Assembly: GCA_046582635.1 (NCBI GenBank)
Contig: JAYGEA010000255.1
Span: 1 to 10,526 of the forward strand
Direction: 5' to 3'
DNA: 10,526 nt
Origin: GCA-2731375 sp046582635
GTDB lineage: Bacteria; Pseudomonadota; Alphaproteobacteria; GCA-2731375
Notes under the pieces: generated by a model
Told to the model about the DNA's origin: nothing
Databases searched by the model: none
The model's input: only the letters and a program-made list of their open reading frames with translations
Part shown: positions 1-8,228 of the stretch, piece by piece
Position numbering within the stretch: the first letter of the stretch is position 1
Layout: each line of letters opens with the position of its first letter
Made by a program: the position numbers and the translations under genes

Positions 1-120
1 CGGATCTTCAAGTCATACGAGGAGATCGTCGCAATATGCTCCGAAGCTTGGAACAAACTGATCGACCAAGCATGGAGAATAATGTCCATCGGCCTCAGGA
101 AATGGGCGCATGAGTACTAA
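1..120 (+). CDS. IS630-family transposase, C-terminal fragment (5' end outside window)
   Basis: The frame starting at base 1 is open for 39 codons and ends in TAA at 118-120. It reads as the last part of an IS630/Tc1-mariner type transposase: the block AWNKLIDQAWRIMSIG followed by LRKWAHEY matches the usual C-terminal pattern of these DDE enzymes (acidic helix, Trp-Asn, then a SI-G-R-W-A tail). The catalytic DDE residues lie upstream and cannot be seen, so whether the enzyme is intact is unknown. The family cuts and pastes elements into TA dinucleotides. Base composition is less GC-rich than the neighbouring genes, which suits an acquired element. The family call is from recall of the C-terminal pattern and is fairly secure; the subgroup is not. 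Confidence 0.75.
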   Translation, partial: RIFKSYEEIVAICSEAWNKLIDQAWRIMSIGLRKWAHEY

Positions 121-138
121 TCAATGTCGGTTGGTATA
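1..138 (+). mobile_element. Right end of an IS630-type insertion sequence
   Basis: The transposase stop at 120 is followed closely by TCAATGTCGGTTGGTATA (121-138). IS630-type ends commonly lie within a few tens of bases of the transposase stop and finish next to a TA target. The TATA at 135-138 supplies such a site, so the element most likely ends at about 134-138. The exact boundary is inferred, because the left end with the matching inverted repeat is outside the window. From 139 to 225 there is no gene; I see only a short direct repeat, CGCGATGC at 151-158 and 191-198. Confidence 0.45.
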
Positions 139-225
139 ACACGGGCTATCCGCGATGCGGCGGCGAAGGCGACATGAGCGCATGAATCTTCGCGATGCAA
201 CATCGAATCTTTCTTACGGCTATCA

Positions 226-459
226 TCAAGCTTTATGACGCAGCCAACTCACCTGGGTTTCAGCGGCGGCGCGCGCGGCCGCCGCGCTTTCGAAGACGGT
301 GAAACGGTGGCGGGCGATGGGAAACCAGCCGCTGGGGTCTTCAATATCCCGGCGGTATTCCTCGAAGCCGAAAGTGCCATCGTCGCGGCGGAAGACATCG
401 ACGCAACGGTCGCCGTCGGGGGTTTCGATGGAGTCTAGGACGAGGGGGCGCTCGGCCAT
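226..459 (-). CDS. Small conserved-looking hypothetical protein (77 aa)
   Basis: This is an ATG-to-TGA frame of 77 residues on the minus strand, the next gene downstream of ssb on that strand. The protein is soluble and acidic to neutral. It has a patterned core, RCVDVFRRDDGTFGFEEYRRD, then PSGWFP and a C-terminal Ala-rich helix ending SWLRHKA. This looks like a small alpha/beta domain: two strands joined by a DDGT turn, then strand and helix. I recall similar 70-90 residue proteins of unknown function in alphaproteobacteria, but no named domain. There is no signal peptide or membrane segment. An in-frame TAA lies a few codons upstream, so the ATG at 459 is the only reasonable start; no clear ribosome binding site precedes it. 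The 108-base gap to ssb contains a hairpin, so co-transcription with ssb is uncertain. No function is proposed. Confidence 0.65.
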   Translation of the reverse strand: MAERPLVLDSIETPDGDRCVDVFRRDDGTFGFEEYRRDIEDPSGWFPIARHRFTVFESAAAARAAAETQVSWLRHKA

Positions 460-510
460 GGCGCGGGTGTTTTGTTATTGCCGTAATTTGGCTGGATTTG
501 AGCGTTTCGC

Positions 511-550
511 CGCATTCCGGGGACACGTAACGCGTACATGTCCCCACAAT
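511..550. repeat. REP-like imperfect palindrome between ssb and the small gene
   Basis: GGGGACACGTA (519-529) faces TACATGTCCCC (535-545). Seven base pairs, one C/A mismatch and three more pairs give an 11-position stem with a loop of about 5 bases, preceded by ATTCC. The GGGGACA...TGTCCCC ends resemble the stem of dispersed REP sequences that are mobilised by IS200-like REP-associated tyrosine transposases. There is no T-run on either side, so it is not a classical intrinsic terminator, although it could still end or stabilise the ssb transcript. The REP call rests on recall of the motif; copy number elsewhere is unknown. Confidence 0.4.
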
Positions 551-567
551 ACTCCGACAAGCGCGGC

Positions 568-1047
568 CTAGAACGGGATTTCGTCGTCCAGATCGCTGCC
601 ACCACCACCACCACCGCCGCCGAAATCTCCGCCGCCGCCGTCGCCGCCGTCGTTAAAGCCGCCGCCGCCGCCACCGCCGCCACCGCCGCCTTCAGCGCGG
701 CTGTCCAGCATGGTTAATTCGCCGCGGAAACGTTGCAACACCACCTCGGTGGTGTATTTCTCGACGCCGGACTGGTCCTGCCACTTGCGGGTTTGCAAGG
801 CACCCTCGATATAAACCTTGGAGCCCTTGCGCAGGTATTGCTGAGCGATTCGGCCCAGATTCTCGTTGAAAATCACCACCCGGTGCCATTCCGTTTTTTC
901 CCGTCGCTCGCCGGAGTTCTTGTCCTTCCAGGATTCGGAGGTGGCAAGATTGAGGTGAACGATGGGGTCGCCGCTCTGCATATTGCGCACTTCCGGGTCG
1001 CGGCCCAGATTTCCCACCAAAATGACCTTGTTGACACTGCCTGCCAT
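568..1047 (-). CDS. ssb: Single-stranded DNA-binding protein SSB
   Basis: SSB binds single-stranded DNA as a tetramer during replication, recombination and repair, and recruits partner enzymes through its C-terminal tip. The 159-residue protein starts MAGSVNKVILVGNLGRDPEVR and carries the OB fold over about residues 4-112, including the WHRVVIF and YIEGALQTRKWQ blocks. The acidic tip DLDDEIPF (152-159) is intact. The linker (120-150) is unusually pure: 11 consecutive Gly, then FNDGGDGGGGDF, then 8 Gly, with none of the Pro/Gln/Asn mixture seen in many SSBs. The start ATG fits the family; a weak AGG lies about 11 bases upstream. The gene diverges from uvrA. No SOS box faces ssb, only a single GAAC half-site. 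Confidence in identity is very high. Confidence 0.97.
   Translation of the reverse strand: MAGSVNKVILVGNLGRDPEVRNMQSGDPIVHLNLATSESWKDKNSGERREKTEWHRVVIFNENLGRIAQQYLRKGSKVYIEGALQTRKWQDQSGVEKYTTEVVLQRFRGELTMLDSRAEGGGGGGGGGGGFNDGGDGGGGDFGGGGGGGGSDLDDEIPF
598..690 (-). repeat. GGN trinucleotide repeat encoding the SSB glycine linker
   Basis: On the plus strand this reads as long runs of GCC/ACC triplets, broken only by the codons for FND, D and DF. It encodes SSB residues 120-150. Such tracts can change length in whole codons by replication slippage without breaking the frame or the C-terminal tip. Confidence 0.6.
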
Positions 1048-1122
1048 GATTATATCGACCTATCGTAAAACATCGTTGTTGCCTTGGTGCGACTATAGCC
1101 ACATCGCCCCTGTTCTTGCCAC

Positions 1123-1134
1123 CGGCATATGCCG
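1123..1134. promoter_or_regulatory. Perfect 12-bp palindrome in the ssb-uvrA intergenic region
   Basis: CGGCATATGCCG is a perfect self-complementary site between the two divergent genes, about 76 bp upstream of the ssb start and about 118 bp upstream of the uvrA start. It could be an operator half-way between the promoters. I do not recognise the motif, and a 12-bp palindrome in 200 bp may be chance. The rest of the 1048-1251 gap holds the uvrA promoter and SOS box. For ssb I see only a weak candidate -10 (TATAGT, minus strand, around 1092-1097) with no convincing -35. Confidence 0.25.
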
Positions 1135-1188
1135 CATACTACTCAATTCGTCGTTTCGGCGCAGTTTTCGCCAGTTCCTTTCGGTATT

Positions 1189-1217
1189 TTGCCATAAGGA
1201 ATTGTTCATGTTATGTT
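1189..1217 (+). promoter_or_regulatory. Predicted sigma-70-type promoter of uvrA
   Basis: A -35 element TTGCCA (1189-1194, 5 of 6 to consensus) is followed after exactly 17 bases by a -10 element TATGTT (1212-1217, 4 of 6). Transcription would begin near 1224, giving a leader of about 28 nt before the ATG at 1252. This placement rules out the in-frame upstream ATG at 1213, which would lie before the transcript start. The SOS box overlaps the spacer and -10, so a bound repressor would occlude RNA polymerase. Confidence 0.65.
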
Positions 1218-1218
1218 C
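1204..1218 (+). promoter_or_regulatory. LexA (SOS) box, alphaproteobacterial direct-repeat type
   Basis: GTTC (1204-1207), seven bases, GTTC (1215-1218): an exact match to the GTTC-N7-GTTC operator known for LexA in alphaproteobacteria, unlike the CTGT-N8-ACAG palindrome of enterobacteria. uvrA is a classic SOS gene and the box overlaps the predicted -10. What is seen is the motif and its position; LexA binding is inferred from known alphaproteobacterial regulons. Confidence 0.85.
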
Positions 1219-1251
1219 TTTTATGACAGATTCGAAAGTTTAAGTCCACCC

Positions 1252-4161
<2,910 letters not shown>

Positions 4162-4165
4162 AGCC

Positions 4166-5758
4166 ATGGCGGGGCCGCGCCTGCGCCCATATCTAAGGCT
4201 GGGCATTGATGTGGGCGGCACCAATACGGATGCCGTGCTGATGGATGGCGATCAGGTAGTGGCCTGGCACAAAGTGGCCACGGGCGAAGGGATCACGGCC
4301 TCTATCGTGGACGCCGCCTCCGCCGTTATTGCGGCAGGCGGAGCGACCGCTGACCAGGTCTTTGCCGTCATGCTGGGCACCACACAGTTCACCAATGCGA
4401 TTGTCGAACGGCGCCGCCTCGCGCAGGTGGCGGTGCTGCGTCTAGCCGCGCCCGCCACCACCGCCGTGCCGCCCATGTCCGATTGGCCCGACGACTTGGC
4501 GGCAGTGGTGGGGCGGCACCACTATATGCTGCGCGGCGGCCTGGAATTCGACGGCCGGGAGATCGCCGCCCTGGACGAAGACGCGATCGCCGCCGCCGCC
4601 GAGGATATTGCCGGGAAGAAGATTGATGCCGTCGCCGTCACCTCCGTGTTTTCACCCTTGGACGCGGCAATGGAGCATCGGGCCGAGGCCATTCTGCGGC
4701 GGGAACTGCCTGATGCCGCGATCACTCTGTCCCATCGCATTGGCCGCATTGGTTTGCTGGAGCGGGAAAACGCGGCCATCCTGAATGCCGCCCTGTCCGC
4801 CCTGGCGACGCGGGTGATCGAGGCCTTTATCAAGGCGATTGGCGAATTGGGCATCAAAGCGCCGCTGTACATCTCCCAGAACGACGGCACCTTGATGACG
4901 GCGGCCCATGCGGCCCGCTATCCGGTCTTGACCTTTGCCTCCGGCCCGACCAATTCCATGCGCGGCGCCGCCGTTCTTTCGGGTCTGTCGGATGCCCTGG
5001 TGGTGGATATTGGCGGCACCACGTCCGACATCGGCCTGTTGCTGGACGGCTTCCCGCGCGAGGCCGCCATGACGGTGGAGGTGGGCGGCGTGCGGACCAA
5101 TTTCCGCATGCCGGATCTGCTGGCGGTGGGCCTGGGCGGGGGCAGTCTGGTCCATGACGAGGGGGGCCGTATCGGGCCTGAATCCGTTGGTTTCGAATTG
5201 CAGCAGCGCGCCCTGGTCTTCGGCGGCGACAGCCTGACCATGACAGACATCGCGGTGGCGGCGGGACAAATGGATTTGGGCGATGAAGCCAAGCTGGCCG
5301 GCCCGATAGATTTGCCGCATGTGGAAGTGGCACTTGCCACCGCCAACACCATGATCGCCCTGGCCCTGGACCGGGTGCGCCCCAGCGCGGCAACCCTGCC
5401 GGTGATCCTGGTGGGCGGCGGGGCGCCCCTGCTGGGCGGGCGCACCATCGGCGGCGGTGAAATCCTGCGGCCGGAGCACGGCCAGGTGGCCAACGCCATC
5501 GGTGCCTCCATCGCCATGGTGGGCGGCGAGTGCGACCGCATCTTCTCTCTCGACGGCATCAGCCGCGACGACGCCATGGCCGCCGCCAAGGCCGAGGCCG
5601 CCAGCCAGGCCCGAGCCGCCGGCGCCGATGCCGCCAGCATCCGTATCGTCGAAATCGACGAAATCCCCTTGAGTTATCTGCCCGGCAACGCGACCCGGCT
5701 GCGGGTCAAGGCAGTGGGTGATCTGTCGACCAGCGAGCATGCGGGAGAGACGGCATGA
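4166..5758 (+). CDS. Hydantoinase/oxoprolinase family protein (HyuA-like), partner of DUF917
   Basis: This belongs to the ATP-dependent amidohydrolase family whose known members open 5-oxoproline, hydantoins or lactams. The 530-residue protein has the sugar-kinase/actin-like nucleotide fold: phosphate loop 1 IDVGGTNTDAVL (14-25, Hydant_A_N region), a central region with LGTTQFTNAIVER, phosphate loop 2 DIGGTTSDIGLL (281-292), and the conserved LAVGLGGGSLVHDEGG segment. It is shorter than full HyuA or 5-oxoprolinase subunits (about 690 residues). This is the short form that I recall being found beside DUF917 proteins instead of beside HyuB. I chose ATG 4166, four bases after the uvrA stop, because the residues just after it lead straight into the conserved loop. 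An ATG at 4082 would run about 80 bases inside uvrA and add Arg/Pro-rich sequence. The 3' end overlaps the next gene by 4 bp (ATGA). The substrate is unknown; cytoplasmic, no signal peptide. Confidence 0.88.
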   Translation: MAGPRLRPYLRLGIDVGGTNTDAVLMDGDQVVAWHKVATGEGITASIVDAASAVIAAGGATADQVFAVMLGTTQFTNAIVERRRLAQVAVLRLAAPATTAVPPMSDWPDDLAAVVGRHHYMLRGGLEFDGREIAALDEDAIAAAAEDIAGKKIDAVAVTSVFSPLDAAMEHRAEAILRRELPDAAITLSHRIGRIGLLERENAAILNAALSALATRVIEAFIKAIGELGIKAPLYISQNDGTLMTAAHAARYPVLTFASGPTNSMRGAAVLSGLSDALVVDIGGTTSDIGLLLDGFPREAAMTVEVGGVRTNFRMPDLLAVGLGGGSLVHDEGGRIGPESVGFELQQRALVFGGDSLTMTDIAVAAGQMDLGDEAKLAGPIDLPHVEVALATANTMIALALDRVRPSAATLPVILVGGGAPLLGGRTIGGGEILRPEHGQVANAIGASIAMVGGECDRIFSLDGISRDDAMAAAKAEAASQARAAGADAASIRIVEIDEIPLSYLPGNATRLRVKAVGDLSTSEHAGETA

Positions 5759-6840
5759 AAAAAATTACCCTGGAAGACCTGGACGACATCGCCCTGGGCG
5801 CCACCTTTCTGGGCACGGGAGGGGGTGGCGATCCATACATCGCCACCCTGATGACCCGCCGCGCCATTGCCGAACACGGCCCCGTCACCATGCTGGACCT
5901 GAACGAAGTGGCGGATGACGCGCTGGTCTTTGCCTGCGGCAACATGGGCGCCCCCACGGTGGCGATCGAAAAAATCATGGCGGCGGAGCAACCGCCCAGC
6001 GCCGTCCTGGCCCTGGAGAAGCACCTGGGCCGACCGGCGGATTTGCTGATGGCGTTCGAGGCCGGGGGCTCCAACTCCATGATGCCCATCTACAATGCCG
6101 CCATGCTGGGCAAGGTAATGGTCGACGCCGACGGCATGGGCCGGGCCTTCCCTGAAATGCAGATGGTCACGTTCTCGGTCTACGGCGCCTCGGGCTCTCC
6201 CTTCGCGCTGGCCTCCGAACATGGCGAGACGGTGATCCTGAATATCAAGGAAGACAAGCGGGCCGAATATATCGGCCGCGGCATCGTCATCCGCATGGGC
6301 GCGCGCGCCGCCAAGGCCTCCTACCCCATGGATGGCAAGACCGCGAAACGCGTGGCCATTCCCGGCACCACGTCCCTGTGCCAGGCCATCGGCGCCAACC
6401 TGCGTCAATCGCGGGCGCAAAACCGGGAGCCTTTCACGGCCCTGATCCAGATGCTGTCGGGCACCCATTACGGTCATGCCAAGGTATTGTTCACGGGTAA
6501 GGTTACGGATTTGTCCCGGGAAACACGGGACGGCTGGGCCATCGGCTGGGTGATGATCGCGGACCAGGACGGCGAGACCCTGGAGATCGAATTCCAGAAC
6601 GAATTCCTCGCCGCCCGTCAGGGCCACCGCCTGCGCGCCATCGTCCCCGACCTGATCTGCATCCTGGACAGCGAAATGGCCCAGCCCATCACCACGGAGC
6701 GCCTGCGCTACGGCCAGCGGGTCACGGTCATGGCTGTTTCAGCCCCGCCCATCATGCGCACGGACGAGGCCCTGGCCGTCTTTGGCCCGGCCGGTTTCGG
6801 CATGGATGAAGATTTCGTGCCGGTAGAGGACTTGCCCTGA
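5755..6840 (+). CDS. DUF917 family protein (S-methyl-thiohydantoin desulfurase-like family)
   Basis: This is a 361-residue protein of the DUF917 family. Visible family marks are LGTGGGGDP near the N-terminus (19-27), ACGNMGAPTVAIEK (60-73), FEAGGSNSMMP (101-111), VDADGMGRAFPEMQM (123-137) and EFQNEFLAAR in the C-terminal domain. From memory, the family was renamed after a member described as an S-methyl-thiohydantoin desulfurase in ergothioneine breakdown; most members, including those paired with HyuA-like proteins, are uncharacterised. The start overlaps the preceding stop (ATGA) and has a good ribosome binding site GGGAG (5743-5747, 7-base spacing), so the two genes should be translationally coupled and may form a complex. 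The length is normal for the family and no residue looks disrupted. The specific reaction here is not established, and no ergothionase or thiourocanate hydratase gene is in the window. Confidence 0.87.
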   Translation: MKKITLEDLDDIALGATFLGTGGGGDPYIATLMTRRAIAEHGPVTMLDLNEVADDALVFACGNMGAPTVAIEKIMAAEQPPSAVLALEKHLGRPADLLMAFEAGGSNSMMPIYNAAMLGKVMVDADGMGRAFPEMQMVTFSVYGASGSPFALASEHGETVILNIKEDKRAEYIGRGIVIRMGARAAKASYPMDGKTAKRVAIPGTTSLCQAIGANLRQSRAQNREPFTALIQMLSGTHYGHAKVLFTGKVTDLSRETRDGWAIGWVMIADQDGETLEIEFQNEFLAARQGHRLRAIVPDLICILDSEMAQPITTERLRYGQRVTVMAVSAPPIMRTDEALAVFGPAGFGMDEDFVPVEDLP

Positions 6841-6845
6841 TCCTC

Positions 6846-6866
6846 GCCCCTCGCATACCCGAGGGC
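6846..6866 (+). terminator. Short hairpin just after the DUF917 gene
   Basis: CCCTCG (6848-6853) pairs with CGAGGG (6860-6865) around a 6-base loop, beginning 7 bases after the stop codon. There is no T-tract after it, so it is at best a weak or Rho-assisted end for the uvrA-HyuA-DUF917 transcript. Confidence 0.3.
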
Positions 6867-6904
6867 CTGCGGTGCTGCCGTGATGATGTCCAGCATGCCG
6901 CGCC

Positions 6905-7008
6905 TAACATGGCGACGTAATACTTATATAACGGCTGTATTACCGACAACTTAGTGCTGATAATCATCTATATAAGTATTACGTCACGATATTAAATGCG
7001 CCATGTTA
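6905..7008. repeat. AT-rich nested inverted repeat, possible MITE or relict element
   Basis: Outer arms TAACATGGCG (6905-6914) and CGCCATGTTA (6999-7008) are perfect 10-bp inverted repeats. Directly inside the left arm is ACGTAATACTTATATA (6915-6930), perfectly matched in inverse by TATATAAGTATTACGT (6969-6984). On the right, 14 extra bases (6985-6998) separate the inner and outer arms. The spacer is 38 bases and contains a third inverse copy of the heptamer GTATTAC (6937-6943). The element starts and ends with TA, as expected for Tc1/mariner or IS630-type insertion, and is clearly poorer in GC than the flanking genes. It contains no gene. It fills the gap between convergent genes and could also act as a bidirectional transcript end. 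Mobility is inferred; the repeats are seen directly. Confidence 0.6.
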
Positions 7009-7027
7009 AAATTGGCTCTGGCGACGG

Positions 7028-7564
7028 TTATTCCGGCGGGTTGAGCACGTTATTCAGGAGTTCGGTCGCCTGTTCATCCTCCAGGCCCTCCACCGCCGCC
7101 AATTCGCGCATCAGGCGTTCCATGGCGGCCTCGTAGATCTGCCGCTCGCTGTAGGATTGCTCCGGCTGACCTTCGCCGCGGTGCAGGTCGCGGATCACTT
7201 CGGCGATGGAGATCGGATCGCCGGAATTGATCTTGGCCTCGTATTCCTGGGCCCGGCGGCTCCACATGGTGCGTTTGACCCGGGCCCGGCCCTTCAGGGT
7301 GGTCAGGGCGGTTTTCATCTTCTCGGGGCTGGCCAGGAGCCGCATGCCGGTGGCGTCCGCCTTGTTGATGGGCACGCGCAGCGTCATCTTTTCCTTGTCG
7401 AATTCGACGATGAACAACTCCAGCTTCATGCCGACGATTTCCTGCTCCTCGATCCCGGTGATCCGGCCCACCCCATGGGTTGGATAGACAACGTAATCGC
7501 CAACAGTAAAGCCATTGGCCTTCTTTACTTTCTTAGTGGATTTCTTCTTCGTCTTGGTCGCCAT
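7028..7564 (-). CDS. carD: CarD/CdnL family RNA polymerase-binding transcription regulator
   Basis: CarD/CdnL proteins bind the RNA polymerase beta subunit and stabilise the open complex, notably at rRNA promoters. The 178-residue protein has a Lys-rich N-terminal extension (residues 4-15). The beta-subunit-interaction domain follows at about 17-80 (FTVGDYVVYPTHGVGRITGIE, then LRVPINKA), as in TRCF. The C-terminal helical DNA-contacting domain spans about 85-175, with RTMWSRRAQEYEAKI (Trp101 is the likely bubble-wedging residue) and IAEVIRDLHR. Length and layout fit alphaproteobacterial CdnL. It ends NPPE, so it lacks the Ala-Ala terminus that I recall as the ClpXP degron of the Caulobacter protein. 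It lies downstream of fdxA on the same strand with a 243-base gap, so it probably has its own promoter; a candidate -10 TTTAAT lies about 30 bases before the ATG without a clear -35. Confidence 0.94.
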   Translation of the reverse strand: MATKTKKKSTKKVKKANGFTVGDYVVYPTHGVGRITGIEEQEIVGMKLELFIVEFDKEKMTLRVPINKADATGMRLLASPEKMKTALTTLKGRARVKRTMWSRRAQEYEAKINSGDPISIAEVIRDLHRGEGQPEQSYSERQIYEAAMERLMRELAAVEGLEDEQATELLNNVLNPPE

Positions 7565-7630
7565 GTTTGGGTCTCGATCCGTATTCGATTAAACTTTGTC
7601 TGATTTGATATTGCTGACGGGCGGCGGCAA

Positions 7631-7654
7631 GCGCGCCGCACGGCAACGGCGCGC
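7631..7654 (-). other. GC-rich hairpin in the fdxA-carD gap
   Basis: GCGCGCCG (7631-7638) and CGGCGCGC (7647-7654) form a perfect 8-bp stem around an 8-base loop, 67-90 bases before the carD start. No T-run follows on the minus strand, so it is not a standard intrinsic terminator. It may end the fdxA transcript with Rho or form part of the carD leader. A 10-bp palindrome CGCAATTGCG (7665-7674) lies beside it. Confidence 0.4.
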
Positions 7655-7748
7655 CGCGGAGGCTCGCAATTGCGCCCGCCTCATATCACAAAAAGCGAAC
7701 TTTATGAAGCCCGTGGACAATTTCGATGTATCAACGCGGACCCTGCCT

Positions 7749-7783
7749 ATTGGCAGCCGCCAGCCCCACCGGGAGCCGCCAAT
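7749..7783 (-). terminator. Inverted repeat 3' of fdxA
   Basis: ATTGGCAGC (7749-7757) faces GCCGCCAAT (7775-7783): nine positions with one mismatch around a 17-base loop, beginning 25 bases after the fdxA stop. AGCCGCCA occurs directly repeated at 7755-7762 and 7774-7781. No U-tract is present, so a terminator role is tentative. The rest of 7565-7807 shows no gene. Confidence 0.3.
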
Positions 7784-7807
7784 CAGCGTCCCATTCAAGA
7801 TCCCCAA

Positions 7808-8146
7808 TCAAGATCCTTTTCCGGGCTCGGCGCTGAAGTATTTGTCAAATTTACCGGTTTCGTCCTTGAAATCGTCGCCATCGCCGGGCGCATCGCCCTT
7901 TTGCGTTATATTCGGCCATTTCTCCGAATATTCGCGATTCATCTCGACCCATTTTTCGGTGTCGTCCTCGGTATCGGGCAGAATGGCCTCAACCGGGCAT
8001 TCCGGCTCGCAGACGCCGCAATCAATGCATTCGTCCGGGTGGATAACCAGCATATTCTCGCCTTCATAGAAGCAATCCACCGGACAGACTTCAATACAAT
8101 CCATGTACTTGCACTTGATACAGGCATCAACGACGACGTACGTCAT
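7808..8146 (-). CDS. fdxA: Seven-iron ferredoxin FdxA ([3Fe-4S][4Fe-4S])
   Basis: This is a small low-potential electron carrier of the Azotobacter FdI / FdxA type. The 112-residue protein shows the complete ligand set: Cys9, Cys17 and Cys50 for the [3Fe-4S] cluster, and Cys21, Cys40, Cys43 and Cys46 for the [4Fe-4S] cluster, with the CIDCGVCEPECP block. Extra Cys12 and Cys25 correspond to the free cysteines near the clusters in FdI. The C-terminal half (EKWVEMNREYSEKWPNIT) is the typical FdxA extension, and the length is normal. A good ribosome binding site GGAG lies 8 bases before the ATG. It sits between a TerB-family gene (82-base gap) and carD on the same strand; fdxA next to carD is a familiar alphaproteobacterial arrangement. 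The electron partner is not indicated here. Confidence 0.96.
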   Translation of the reverse strand: MTYVVVDACIKCKYMDCIEVCPVDCFYEGENMLVIHPDECIDCGVCEPECPVEAILPDTEDDTEKWVEMNREYSEKWPNITQKGDAPGDGDDFKDETGKFDKYFSAEPGKGS

Positions 8147-8176
8147 TCCTTATTCTCCCAACAATCCATAACATCT

Positions 8177-8207
8177 CCCAGGTCCATGCCTGGGTTCGGG
8201 ATATCCC
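8177..8207 (-). promoter_or_regulatory. Hairpin and palindrome in the TerB-fdxA gap
   Basis: CCCAGG (8177-8182) and CCTGGG (8189-8194) form a perfect 6-bp stem with a 6-base loop, next to the perfect palindrome GGGATATCCC (8198-8207). Both lie in the 82-base gap, 31-61 bases upstream of the fdxA ATG. They could be a terminator for the TerB gene or an operator or leader structure for fdxA; I recognise no known regulator site. Confidence 0.3.
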
Positions 8208-8228
8208 ATCCCGGCACTATCATCAAAA

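Noticed and set aside
1213..1251. Upstream ATG extension of uvrA
   Set aside because: It starts inside the SOS box and before the predicted transcript start; UvrA homologues begin at the MQKFISVHGAREHN block.
4652..6627. Long minus-strand frames (4652-5740 and 5674-6627) opposite the HyuA-like and DUF917 genes
   Set aside because: Same antisense effect of biased third positions. The plus-strand proteins carry clear family motifs; these do not.
6998..7010. 13-base match GCGCCATGTTAAA between the repeat arm at 6998-7010 and the TerB start region (minus strand, near 8694-8706)
   Set aside because: One such match is about what chance allows in 10 kb on both strands, and the flanks do not match.
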